The notes: generated from the letters alone by a model not told the origin. DNA of 64,000 nucleotides from Phytohabitans aurantiacus (GCF_027923225.1 NZ_BSDI01000032.1:62001-126000), one strand, 5' to 3'. Shown: positions 16,358 through 25,280, counted from the stretch's first letter. Program-made: numbers and translations.

Positions 16358-19300
16358 GCGCGGGCCCGTTCGATGATCTCTTCGGCGGTGAGTGGGCTCT
16401 TGGGGTGGTGGCTGAGGCAGAGCGGCGCCTGCAGCTTCTGGAACTCGGCCCCTTCGATCGCCGCGTAGAACTGGCCCGTGCCCAGCCGGCCGACGTCGGA
16501 GATGTCGCTGCCCTTCGCGCGTGCCAGCTCTCGCGCCGCGCCGATCTGCGTCGGGTGGTTGAGCAGGCCGAACAGTTGGGTGGCGGCGTTGCCGGTGACC
16601 CGGTTGTGCAGGCCCTTCGGCGCCTGGGTGGCGAAGATCAGCCCGAGCCCGTACTTGCGCGCCTGCGATGCGAGCGCGAGCGTGCTCTGGGTGCAGGCGG
16701 TCATCGCGCCGGACGGGGCGAGCGTCTGGGCCTCGTCCATGACGAGCAGGCCGCCGAGAGGGCGGTCGCCGGCCGGGTGCTGCTTGATCCAGGCGAAGAG
16801 CGCGAGCTGGAGCTGGTTGACGAAGCTCTGCCGCTGCTCGTCGTCGGGAAGGCCGATGAGGCTGATCACCGAGACGCGGGCACGCCGCCCCGAGCTGGGT
16901 GTCAGCAACACTCCGGGGTCGACCGGCGTGCCGCTGCCGCCGAAGAGCGGATCGTTGACCATGGTCGCCTTCAGCAGCTGGGCCATCTCCGCCGCCATCT
17001 TGCCGGCACCGTCGAGCGCGCTCACTCCGTCGGGCAGGTCGTTGAGCAGGTCGACGAAGTCGCCCAGGTCGCTGGCGCCGGTGCGGGCGTAGTACCCGAG
17101 TGCCTCGCGCAGGACGGCCTGGCTCTTGGCCGCCTTCGCGGTCGAGCCGTCGGCCTTGGCCCGGGGCGCGAGCGAGGCGGTGGCCGCGTCGACCGCCGCG
17201 CCGAACGCGTCGCGGTCGTCGAGGATGCCGGCGAAGTCGGGCAGGGGCCGGAAGGCTAGCGGGCGGCCGCTTTCCCGCCGCGGGGTCCAGATTACGACCT
17301 CGGTGGTACGCAGGTACTCCTCGGCGCGGGCGATCTCGGTCGCGTCCCAGCCCTCAGGCGGCGCCGGCCACGCCTCACCGAGGCGCGCCAGGTCGTTGTT
17401 GGGGTCGAGCACGATCGCGGAGACACCGCGCAACGCGCACTCCTCGACCAGCCGCCGGATCAGCACTGTCTTGCCGGAACCGGAGCCGGCGAAGATGGCG
17501 GTGTGGCGCCGGAGCGCTTCCAGGTCGACGCTGACGGGGCTGGCGTAGTCGGTGTCGAATCCCAGGGTGATCCGCCGCTCGTCGTGGTCGGGCGCCTTCG
17601 GACCCGCTTCCGGCACGTCGACGTCGATAGGCGCCGGGGCTTCGGTAAGCGCCGCGCTGAGGAACTCGACCTCCCGGGTCGGCTGCCGGGACGCGAACCA
17701 GGGTTGCAGCGTCTCGTACCCGTACCGCTTGATCATGCCCTGCAGCGCCAGCAGGATGGCGATGTCGCGGTCGCCGAAGCGCAGCTGCCTGCCGCCCGCC
17801 TTCTCGAAGGCCCGGAGCACCTCCTGCGTGCGAGCGCCCTGCGAGTACTCCGGGTTGCGGAGGAGGAAGAGCTTGCGCCGCGTGACGCCCTCGGTAAGCC
17901 CCGCCGCCCGGACGGCGTTGCGGATGCGGTTGAGCGCTGAAATGTGATGCTTGGCGGCGATCGCTCGGAACGCCCAGTGCTCCTCGTCTTCGGTTTCGTC
18001 GCCGAACGTACGCCGGAGGCGGGCGTGCAGTGCCGGCTTGCCACCGGGCTGCGGGTCGTTCCAGTAGGCGTCGCGCGCGTCACCCCGTTCCGCGATCCAT
18101 GCGGTGAGACCGGCTTCGAGGAGCGCCGGCAGCACGGTGTCTTCGGAGCGCTCGTCGAGTGCGGGAGCCGGATCGGCCTCGGCGATCAGCACGGCGAAGC
18201 GGGTGTCGTACTCCTCGAACGCGGCGGTCGGCTGCGAGACGGCGTCCTGACGGGGCGGACCCGCCGCCTCCACGGGCTTCTGGAGGAGGCTGACCATCTC
18301 CCGAACCTCGCCGGTGGCGACGCAGGCTCGCATGTGCGAGTCGACCACGCGTAGCAATTCGCGCGGCGTGAACTGACGCGCGTCCTTGAAAGCATCCGGC
18401 GACACGGGCCAACTCGGATACGGCGGTGTGAAGCCAACCTCGTCGAACTTCGCGGCGAACCGCTTCTCGATCAGCTCGCGGCCGATCTCCGCGGACGGGA
18501 TGTCCGCGAGGTGAACCGCTTCTCGGAACCTGTCTTGCACGGTGTCGGTGACCTGAGTCTTGATCTGCTCCCAGGTGACTGGAAGGCAGCTGACGACCGA
18601 AAGGGTCCGGCGCGTGGTGTCGCGGAGCTGCATCAGACCACCGGCGATCTGTTCCAGCAGGAGCGCGGTGCGCCACTCCTCGCGTACGTCACCCGCCGTG
18701 CTCTTGGCCGACTGCGCCACGAGGACATCGATCTGATCCACCGCCACCACGGTCGGCCCCGTGAGCGCCAGCAAACGGGAGATGTCGCGCACGATCTCCT
18801 GAGCCGAGCGTTTGCTCCTTCGCATTCCCCAGCGTGCCCGCTCGCCGGGCTCCACCTCATCGTTGGAGCAGAGGAAGTCGTAGCCGATGTTTTCGTGGCT
18901 GGCACTCTTCGACGCGTACAGCACCAGGGCGCGAGCGGTGTCCTGGCACTCGGTGCCGACCTGGCGATCGGCCTTGCGCAGGAGGTCTATCACGGCGTCG
19001 AGCGCTGGGCGGGAGAGTGGCGTCTCACTCTCGCCGGTCATCGCACGACGGACGGCGCGCGGTGCGTCGATCCGGTCGGCGAGCCGGCGGAGGAAGACCC
19101 GGAGCTGGCTTTCGTCGCCGGCCGGCTCCCGGGAAAACCCGTCCAACATGGACAGTGCCAGGCTGCCCCAGAACGCGCTCGCCTCCATCACGCTGACGAG
19201 GAAGAAGTAGCCGCCGTCGGCTTGGACCCGCTCGCGGACCGAGCCGAGCAGGTGGGTCTTGCCGGCGCCGCGCTGGCCGAGCACCACGACGCCAACCGGG

Positions 19301-19467
19301 CTGGACTCGGTGCTGTCGCGCGCCTCCGCGACGCTCTCCATGACCGTCCGGGTCACGTCGCGGTGCAGCCCGTCCACGTGGTGTGGGGACGATCGCCACA
19401 CGTCATCCGGCGTCGGCGCCCAGTTGAACCGGAGCGCCGTGAGCGCCATCCGCTCTGACTCGTCCAT
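16354..19467 (-). CDS. Large double P-loop ATPase with HerA/FtsK-like C-terminal half
   Basis: This 1037-residue protein has two NTPase modules. The N-terminal AAA-like module has Walker A GQRGAGKTH (64-72) and Walker B VVAVDQID (240-247). A helical, winged-helix-rich middle region spans about 330-600. The C-terminal HerA/DUF87-type module has Walker A GSGSGKT (661-667), Walker B LLVMDEA (907-913), the sensor FATQAP (945-950) and a late GRLGTGQFYA motif. HerA relatives are hexameric DNA pumps, and many are in phage-defence modules. I chose the ATG at 19467 (MDESERMALTAL); it overlaps the stop of the preceding gene by one base (TGATG). No nuclease domain is visible in it. Function is inferred as DNA- or protein-handling in a conflict system. 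Confidence 0.85.
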   Translation of the reverse strand: MDESERMALTALRFNWAPTPDDVWRSSPHHVDGLHRDVTRTVMESVAEARDSTESSPVGVVVLGQRGAGKTHLLGSVRERVQADGGYFFLVSVMEASAFWGSLALSMLDGFSREPAGDESQLRVFLRRLADRIDAPRAVRRAMTGESETPLSRPALDAVIDLLRKADRQVGTECQDTARALVLYASKSASHENIGYDFLCSNDEVEPGERARWGMRRSKRSAQEIVRDISRLLALTGPTVVAVDQIDVLVAQSAKSTAGDVREEWRTALLLEQIAGGLMQLRDTTRRTLSVVSCLPVTWEQIKTQVTDTVQDRFREAVHLADIPSAEIGRELIEKRFAAKFDEVGFTPPYPSWPVSPDAFKDARQFTPRELLRVVDSHMRACVATGEVREMVSLLQKPVEAAGPPRQDAVSQPTAAFEEYDTRFAVLIAEADPAPALDERSEDTVLPALLEAGLTAWIAERGDARDAYWNDPQPGGKPALHARLRRTFGDETEDEEHWAFRAIAAKHHISALNRIRNAVRAAGLTEGVTRRKLFLLRNPEYSQGARTQEVLRAFEKAGGRQLRFGDRDIAILLALQGMIKRYGYETLQPWFASRQPTREVEFLSAALTEAPAPIDVDVPEAGPKAPDHDERRITLGFDTDYASPVSVDLEALRRHTAIFAGSGSGKTVLIRRLVEECALRGVSAIVLDPNNDLARLGEAWPAPPEGWDATEIARAEEYLRTTEVVIWTPRRESGRPLAFRPLPDFAGILDDRDAFGAAVDAATASLAPRAKADGSTAKAAKSQAVLREALGYYARTGASDLGDFVDLLNDLPDGVSALDGAGKMAAEMAQLLKATMVNDPLFGGSGTPVDPGVLLTPSSGRRARVSVISLIGLPDDEQRQSFVNQLQLALFAWIKQHPAGDRPLGGLLVMDEAQTLAPSGAMTACTQSTLALASQARKYGLGLIFATQAPKGLHNRVTGNAATQLFGLLNHPTQIGAARELARAKGSDISDVGRLGTGQFYAAIEGAEFQKLQAPLCLSHHPKSPLTAEEIIERARA

Positions 19468-20102
19468 CAGACACCGATAGCGATGAGGTGCTTGTCCTGG
19501 TTGCCGATGCTGATTGCGGCCGCGCGCTCGGCGTCGGTGAGGACCTTCTGGTTGGACTCGGGCACCAGTCGCACGTCGGGCGCGCCGTGGAGGCGCATGA
19601 GGGCGTTGTCGACCTCGGCCCGGGGCAGGGAACCGAGCGACCGGCGGAGCTTGTCGAGGGTGATCCATTCGCCGGCGCGCGGTGCCAACTCGCCGTACGC
19701 CTTACGGATGCGCGCCTCGAGATCGGGCTCGACGTCGACCTCGGCGGGCGTCGTGAAAAAGTCAGCGGCGGCCGTGCCGGACCGGTCGAGGAACTGCCCG
19801 ACCTTCTCCAGCATGGCGTAGAGCGCGGCACCGGCCGAGCCCGCGCGTTGAGGAACGGGCTTTCCGAATTCGTCGATCGCGCGCCGCCAGCCTTTGTCGG
19901 TCAACTCGATGGAAACGGGGCCGCCCCTGCGCGCCTGCCGCACATTGATGAGTCCCGCTTTTTGGAGCGGATCGCGGTGCTCCTTCTTCTTCAGGGCGAG
20001 CCCGCGAACCTTTTCCAGGTGGGCGTTTGGGACTTCGCGGGCTTCGGCCATGAGGACCAACAATGCATACCGCTGTACCAATGTCAGGTCTATGTCCGAC
20101 AT
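19467..20102 (-). CDS. Winged-helix-like partner protein of the HerA-like ATPase
   Basis: I do not recognise this 211-residue protein as a named family. Its N-terminal part (LTLVQRYALLVLMAEARE, then LQKAGLINVRQARRGGPVSIELTDKGWR) reads as a winged-helix module: helices followed by a basic wing and the typical LTDKG strand. A second, similar segment near the end (DKLRRSLGSLPRAEVDNALMRLHG) may be another winged helix. The ATG at 20102 has GGAGGAG 7 nt upstream. It is translationally coupled to the ATPase (TGATG). It may act as a regulator or DNA-recognition subunit of the ATPase; no enzyme motif is visible. Confidence 0.75.
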   Translation of the reverse strand: MSDIDLTLVQRYALLVLMAEAREVPNAHLEKVRGLALKKKEHRDPLQKAGLINVRQARRGGPVSIELTDKGWRRAIDEFGKPVPQRAGSAGAALYAMLEKVGQFLDRSGTAAADFFTTPAEVDVEPDLEARIRKAYGELAPRAGEWITLDKLRRSLGSLPRAEVDNALMRLHGAPDVRLVPESNQKVLTDAERAAAISIGNQDKHLIAIGV

Positions 20103-20358
20103 GCCGGCGCTCCTCCGCTTGGCTGTGCGACGGGCCTGATTCTGCCGACGCCGACGGTGATGTCGCAAGGTCCACTGTGGGATTTCATATATCTGACAGC
20201 GGCCCCGCTCGCGGATCTTATTACGCCCAGCAAGAACGCGATATTAGTACGCGTGTCCACGTACTCGAAAAGGGGATCTTGAAATGGGGTATTGCCCACG
20301 ATCAAGGTTACGTGCACGATTGCGACCGGCTATGCGGGCCGGAGTGGAGGTGACGCCC
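20103..20358. promoter_or_regulatory. Divergent promoter region of the conflict island
   Basis: This 256-bp gap separates the two divergent operons and is markedly richer in A and T than its surroundings. It includes a TTTCATATATCTGA stretch near 20183 and GATATTAGTA near 20240. An inverted repeat AGTACG...CGTACT (20246-20265, 8-nt spacer) is a possible operator. A strong TGGAGGTG ribosome site precedes the Trypco1 ATG. Promoters for both directions must lie here. Confidence 0.55.
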
Positions 20359-20661
20359 ATGTCATCCGAGATCGTCCGCTACCGGGTCGACGGCGAAACG
20401 GTGGCCCAGTTCGAGATCGAGCCAGCCCCGGGATTTCACCCTGCCGGGCCCAGTGACGTGGCGGGCAAGGTCTGGGAAGCGGCGGGTCCGGCGGTCGAGG
20501 CGGCGATGGCGGTGATGGACCGGGTCCGGCAGATGAGCCCCGACGCCGTCGAGATCACGTTCGGGGTCAAGGTGACCGGCACGGTCGACTGGCTCGTGGC
20601 GAAGGCGGCGAGCGAGGGCAACTTCCAGATCACACTTTCGTGGCAGCCCGGGGCGCGGTGA
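20359..20661 (+). CDS. Trypco1-type small protein (CU044_2847 family)
   Basis: This 100-residue protein matches what I know of the trypsin-co-occurring domain 1 (called CU044_2847 in genome annotation). It has an N-terminal beta strand pair (VRYRVDGETVAQFEIE), a central helix (AAGPAVEAAMAVMDRVRQM) and the diagnostic end VEITFGVKVTGTVDWLVAKA...FQITLSW. In actinobacteria such proteins are encoded beside trypsin- or NTPase-containing effectors in NTP-dependent conflict systems. The ATG at 20359 has TGGAGGTG 6 nt upstream. The next gene begins 7 nt after the stop, so the two form an operon. Its exact role (sensor, inhibitor or substrate of the protease) is unknown. Confidence 0.85.
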   Translation: MSSEIVRYRVDGETVAQFEIEPAPGFHPAGPSDVAGKVWEAAGPAVEAAMAVMDRVRQMSPDAVEITFGVKVTGTVDWLVAKAASEGNFQITLSWQPGAR

Positions 20662-20668
20662 CGTCGCG

Positions 20669-23600
20669 GTGACCAAGCCACCGCCCGATCCCTGGACCGT
20701 CGCCATCCACGCGACGGCCGCCGACCATCACCCGATCGGTGCCGGCGTCGTGATCGACGACAAGCTCGTGCTGACCTGTGAGCACGTGGTGTTCAAGGAC
20801 GGTGGGCTCCTCGACGAGATCTGGATCGCGTTTCCGAAGGCGTCCACGGTCTCGTGGAGCAACCGCCGGCGGGTGAGCCGGTGCCTCCACAACGGGCGCC
20901 CCGAGCACAACCTCGACGTCGTGCTCCTGGAGCTCGCGGAACCGGTACCGGGCGGTGTCACGCCCGCGCGGCTGCGCTGCGTCAGCCCCGACGACCTCGC
21001 CGCCGGAGCATGGTGGACGTTCGGCTTCCCGAACGGCGCGGAATCCGGCAGTTCGGCCCGGGGCACCGTGGGTGACCCGCTCGCGCAGGGGCTGATCCAT
21101 CTCGAACGCGACTCCAAGTCGGTCCTCGCGCCCGGCTTCAGTGGAAGTCCACTGTGGTCTGCCGAGTACGAGGCGGTCGTCGGGCTGGTCGTGGCGGCGG
21201 AGAAAACCGGTCCCACGGCCGGCAATGGCCACGCGCTGGCACTGTCTCATGTAGAGAATCACATGCCCGACATGAAGCTCTCCACATTGGCCGGTTGGCG
21301 TGCCGAAGACGCCGACGACACGGCGCTTTCGGCGTGGGGCTGGATGCTCTCGACCGACCAGGAGGCGGGGCGGCACTGGCTCCCGCGCGCCCGTGGCGTG
21401 GCCAGCGACACCGAGCGGGGGCACCGGTTCCGTGGGCGGGCAGCCGCTCTGCGCCGCCTCGTGGAGTGGCTCGACCTGGCCGCGCCCGACGGGCGGCCGA
21501 TGGTGGTCACCGGTTCGCCCGGGGTCGGCAAGTCGGCGGTACTCGGCCGCATCGTCACCACGGCCGACCGCCGCATCAGCGAGTCCCTGGCCCCGGACGA
21601 CGACGCCGTACGGGCCACAGTCGGATCGGTGGCCTGTGCGGTACACGCCAAGGGGAAGACCGCGAGCGAGGTGGCCGCCGAGATAGCGCGCGCCGCGTCC
21701 GTCAGCATTCCCGTCACGCCGGCCGACCTGGCACCCATCCTGCGGGAGCGGCTGGCCCGCCGGCCCGAACGGTTCAATGTGGTCATCGACGCCCTCGACG
21801 AAGCCGCCACGACGTCCGAGGCGCGCCAACTCGTCCATGACGTGGTCCTGCCGGTCGCCCGGGGATGCGCTCGTTTCGGCGTGCAGGTGGTGGTGGGCAC
21901 CCGGCGGGCCGACGACGCGGGTGACCTGTTGACCCAGTTCGGATCGGCGATCGAGCTGGTCGACCTGGACGACGTGCGGTACTTCACCGAGGCCGATCTC
22001 GCCGACTACGCCCTGGCGACCCTTCGCGGCGTCGGTGCGGGCGAGCCACTCAGCCCGTACTCGGAAGACGAGATCGCGGGGCCGGTGGCCCGGCGGATAG
22101 CGATGCTGGCCGAGGGGAACTTCCTCGTTGCCGGTCTTGTCGCCCGGGCACGGGCGCTGCGGGACACGGCGCCGGTCGATCCCGACCAGGTCTCGTTCGC
22201 GGCGACCGTTGGCGCCGCGCTCGACTCGTACGTCGCGGGGCTTCCCGACGCCGGCACGACGAGCCCGCGCCTGGCGCTGACGGCGCTCGCCTTCGCCGAG
22301 ACGCCCGGCCTGCCGCTGCCGCTGTGGCGGGCCGCCGTGGCCACCCTCGGCGGCAGCGCGACCGAGGACGAGCTGGCGGTGTTCGCCCAGCGTTCGGCGG
22401 CGAACTTCCTGGTCGAGACCGGCAGCCCCACCGCACCCGTCTACCGCCTGTTTCACCAGGCGCTCAACGAGGCGCTGCTCGGCGCCCGGGCCAAGGTCTC
22501 GCCGCGGCGGGTGGACGAGCGGGAGCTGCTCTTCGCCTGGGTGCGCTGCGGTCACCGCGCGGGCTGGGCGGAGGCGCCCGAGTACCTGTTGCGCTCGCTA
22601 CCGCAGCACGCCGCCCGCGCACGCGAGATCGACACGCTGCTGAACGACCACGAGTACCTGCTCCACGCCAACCTGGAGCGACTGCTGCCGGCGGCCGAGG
22701 ACGCCGCGACCGGCGTGGGCCGGGCGCGGGCGCAGCTGCTGCAGCGTACGCCGAGCGCCGTCACCGCCGACGCCGCCGAACGGGCCGCTCTGTTCTCCGT
22801 CGTCGATCGCCTCGACGGGCTCGGCAGCATGCTCGAACCGAGCCCCGACGCGCCTTACTTCGCGCGCTGGGCCCGCACGCCCGCCCGCCTGGAACGCACC
22901 GTCCTCGAAGGACACTCGGACGCGGTCTGCGACGTCTGCGCGGTGCCGGCCGACGGGCGCAGCTTCCTGGCATCGGCCGGCGAGGACGGCACCGTGCGGC
23001 TCTGGGATCCGCTCACCAGCCAGACCGAACGCGTTCTCGACTGTCACGACGACTGCATTCGAGGCGTGTACGCGGTCGGAGACGGCAACCGCACGCTGCT
23101 CGCCACCGCTGGGCACGACTCGACCATCGGGCTCTGGGACCCGCGTACGGGCGCGCACGTGCGCACACTGCACGGGCACGGTGACTGGGTGCGCAACCTC
23201 TGCGCCGTGCCGATGGCAAGCGGGCGGAGCCTGCTCGCGTCCGCCAGCGACGACCGGACCGTCCGGCTCTGGGATCCGGCCACCGGCGCGCTCCTCCACG
23301 TGCTCCGCGGCCACGCGGGATGGGTCACGGCCGTCACGCATGTGGCGGCGGGTCCACATGGGATGGTCGCCTCGACGGGTTTCGACGGCACGATCCGCCT
23401 GTGGGATCCGGAGAGCGGGCAGGCCCTCGCGACGCTCACCGGGCACGACGGCTGGGTCACCACCCTCTGCGAAGTGGGCACCCCACGCGGTGCTCTGCTC
23501 GCCTCGGCCGGCTACGACGGCACGGTCCGGCTCTGGGATCCGGTCTCCGGCACACAGCAATGGCGGATCGACGTCGGCGCCGGCCCACTCACAGACGTGT

Positions 23601-24763
23601 GCGCGCTGCAGAGCGATGGGCGGGTCCTGCTCTGCTCGACCGGAGAAGACGGCGTGATCCGGATCTGGGACACCGCGACCGGCGAGCCGCTGCCCGAGCT
23701 TCGCGGTCACGTCAACTGGATCCGCGCGATCTGCGCCTTGCCGGTCGGCGGTCGCCAGCGCCTGGCCACCGCCGGTGACGACGGCACGGTACGACTGTGG
23801 GATCCGCTGACCGGGCTGCTGCCGGAGCAGGTGATGGATACCGGTCACCTAGGCCCGATCGCCGCGGTGTGCGCCGCGCCGTCCGCCGCCGGTGACGCGG
23901 TGGCCTCGGCGGGCAGCGACGGGGCCGTCCGACTCTGGGACCCGCGCACCGGTGCCGCCCGCGCCGAGTTGCGCGCGCACGTCGCGGCCAGCACCGACGT
24001 GTGCTCCGTCGTCGACGAGGGTCGCTATCTGCTGGTCGCGGCCAGCGAAAACCCCGCCGTGGCGATGTGGGACCTGGACGCGGACGACTTCATGTACACG
24101 CTCGAAGGGCACCACGAGCGGGTCAACGCCGTCTGCGCGCTGGATGTCGACGGCCGCCCGCTCCTGGCATCGGCGGCCGACGACGAGACGATCCGCGTCT
24201 GGGAACCGGGCTCCGGTGTCGTGCGCGACGTGCTCCTCGGGCACCGCAACTGGGTGACCGCCCTGGCCGCGGTGACGGTGCGCGGTCGCCAGATGCTGGC
24301 TTCGGCCGACAAGAACGGCATCGTGCGGCTGTGGGACCACGACGGCGGGTGCGCCTGGGAGAACCACGGCCACCACGACGCGGTAAACGCCCTCTGCGCC
24401 GTCACCAGCAACGACCGCGAGGTGCTGGTCTCCGCCGGCGCGGACTGCGTGATCCGGCTCTGGGACCCGGACGGTGGGCGGCCGCTGCCGGGCTTTACCG
24501 GTCACAGCGGCCCGGTGACCGGCGCCTGCCCGGTGCCATACGGTGGCCGGCAACTCCTGGCGTCCACCAGCCTCGACCGCACCGTGCGGCTCTGGGACCC
24601 GGCCACGGGCAGGGCACTCCGGTCGATACCGGTGCATCACCGGGCGCTCGCTTGCCGGTACGTCGATGGGACGCTGATCCTGGGACTCGACCGCGGCCTG
24701 CTGGCGCTCGCGCTCCCTGGACGATCTGCCCCAGAGGGAGATCTGGTCCAAACCAGGATTTGA
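20669..24763 (+). CDS. Trypsin-like protease / STAND-type NTPase / WD40 fusion protein
   Basis: This 1364-residue multidomain protein has three parts. Residues 1-210 form a trypsin-like domain with His39 (TCEHVV), Asp83 (HNLDVVLLEL) and Ser158 in GFSGSP. Residues about 250-460 form a STAND/NACHT-like NTPase with Walker A GSPGVGKS (282-289) and Walker B VVIDALDEA (371-379), followed by a helical region. From about 743 to the end are WD40 repeats: 13 clear (V/I)RLWDP-type ends plus a degenerate last blade, enough for two seven-bladed propellers. No signal peptide or membrane helix is seen. It is the likely effector and sensor: ligand binding by WD40 would drive NTPase oligomerisation and protease activation. 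The start is GTG at 20669. Confidence 0.9.
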   Translation: MTKPPPDPWTVAIHATAADHHPIGAGVVIDDKLVLTCEHVVFKDGGLLDEIWIAFPKASTVSWSNRRRVSRCLHNGRPEHNLDVVLLELAEPVPGGVTPARLRCVSPDDLAAGAWWTFGFPNGAESGSSARGTVGDPLAQGLIHLERDSKSVLAPGFSGSPLWSAEYEAVVGLVVAAEKTGPTAGNGHALALSHVENHMPDMKLSTLAGWRAEDADDTALSAWGWMLSTDQEAGRHWLPRARGVASDTERGHRFRGRAAALRRLVEWLDLAAPDGRPMVVTGSPGVGKSAVLGRIVTTADRRISESLAPDDDAVRATVGSVACAVHAKGKTASEVAAEIARAASVSIPVTPADLAPILRERLARRPERFNVVIDALDEAATTSEARQLVHDVVLPVARGCARFGVQVVVGTRRADDAGDLLTQFGSAIELVDLDDVRYFTEADLADYALATLRGVGAGEPLSPYSEDEIAGPVARRIAMLAEGNFLVAGLVARARALRDTAPVDPDQVSFAATVGAALDSYVAGLPDAGTTSPRLALTALAFAETPGLPLPLWRAAVATLGGSATEDELAVFAQRSAANFLVETGSPTAPVYRLFHQALNEALLGARAKVSPRRVDERELLFAWVRCGHRAGWAEAPEYLLRSLPQHAARAREIDTLLNDHEYLLHANLERLLPAAEDAATGVGRARAQLLQRTPSAVTADAAERAALFSVVDRLDGLGSMLEPSPDAPYFARWARTPARLERTVLEGHSDAVCDVCAVPADGRSFLASAGEDGTVRLWDPLTSQTERVLDCHDDCIRGVYAVGDGNRTLLATAGHDSTIGLWDPRTGAHVRTLHGHGDWVRNLCAVPMASGRSLLASASDDRTVRLWDPATGALLHVLRGHAGWVTAVTHVAAGPHGMVASTGFDGTIRLWDPESGQALATLTGHDGWVTTLCEVGTPRGALLASAGYDGTVRLWDPVSGTQQWRIDVGAGPLTDVCALQSDGRVLLCSTGEDGVIRIWDTATGEPLPELRGHVNWIRAICALPVGGRQRLATAGDDGTVRLWDPLTGLLPEQVMDTGHLGPIAAVCAAPSAAGDAVASAGSDGAVRLWDPRTGAARAELRAHVAASTDVCSVVDEGRYLLVAASENPAVAMWDLDADDFMYTLEGHHERVNAVCALDVDGRPLLASAADDETIRVWEPGSGVVRDVLLGHRNWVTALAAVTVRGRQMLASADKNGIVRLWDHDGGCAWENHGHHDAVNALCAVTSNDREVLVSAGADCVIRLWDPDGGRPLPGFTGHSGPVTGACPVPYGGRQLLASTSLDRTVRLWDPATGRALRSIPVHHRALACRYVDGTLILGLDRGLLALALPGRSAPEGDLVQTRI

Positions 24764-24883
24764 GCTGCCGCGATGCCCGTCGTGCCTCAGACCGTCGCTC
24801 CCGCGGCCTCACCCTCCGCGTCCAGTCACGCTCAAGATCCGTCAAGGCCCATCGCCGCGCGCGGCCACCGCAAGCGGCTGAGA

Positions 24884-24983
24884 CGAAAGGCCCGCTGGGG
24901 GCCCACGGCCTCCGACGCAGGATGCCATGGGGGCGCGTGCGCGGCCTCCGACGAAAGAGCCCGTGGGGGCGTGCGCGGCCTTC
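24884..24983. repeat. Approximate 36-bp tandem repeat, three units
   Basis: Units at about 24884-24912, 24913-24948 and 24949-24983 share a GGGGGC core and the ending GCGGCCTC followed by CGACG. The third unit ends GCGGCCTTC. Period is close to 36 bp with several substitutions. It lies in the gap after the WD40 gene. Confidence 0.6.
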
Positions 24984-25004
24984 GCGATCAAGGGCAGTTG
25001 CATG

Positions 25005-25061
25005 GATCAAGGGCAAATGCACGCGGAAATGCGATCCAACCGCGTGCGTTCGCCCTTGATC
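25005..25061 (-). repeat. Family 2 palindrome, copy A
   Basis: The 57-bp inverted repeat begins GATCAAGGGC and ends GCCCTTGATC, with inner arms around GCACGCGG/CCGCGTGC. The loop orientation (GGTTGGATC read on the minus strand) and the flanking CCATGCAA tail place it in reverse orientation relative to copies B, D and E. It is one of five copies in the window. Confidence 0.85.
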
Positions 25062-25280
25062 GGCGCGCCCGGCGTGGCGACACGCCGTCACGGGGCGGGC
25101 GGCGGCGGCCGAGGGGAGGACGGGCGCGGGCTGGGTTGCCACCTCTTTCACCCACCTGCGGGTGGCCTGCAGCGCCAGGGCTTCTTGATCGGCGGGTTGT
25201 GTGGCGGCGGAGGGTGAGGCCGCGGGAGCAACGGCATGGACCGCCGCGGACGTCGCGGTAGCTCGGAATCTCTTGGGCTT

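Larger units (their letters stand above)
24764..25280. other. Gene-free gap with tandem repeats and a family 2 palindrome
   Basis: This 517-bp stretch between the WD40 protein and the DUF4097 gene has no convincing coding frame; open frames here lack start signals and homology. It holds three approximate 36-bp tandem units (24884-24983), a family 2 palindrome (25005-25061) with its tail, and low-complexity GC-rich sequence. It probably also contains terminators for both convergent genes. Confidence 0.6.

Noticed and set aside
19468..19668. Extended N-terminus of the HerA-like ATPase
   Set aside because: The extra 67 residues are Arg/Pro/His-rich, overlap the partner gene in another frame and have no ribosome site; the ATG at 19467 overlaps the partner stop by one base, a typical coupling.
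22900..24650. Regularly spaced similar DNA units that could be taken for a CRISPR array
   Set aside because: They are the in-frame WD40 blades of the 1364-residue protein; units are about 126-135 bp, with codon-level variation and no unique spacers between short identical repeats.
24773..25261. 162-codon plus-strand frame in the post-WD40 gap
   Set aside because: It runs through the 36-bp tandem repeats and the family 2 palindrome, has no ribosome site and no domain.
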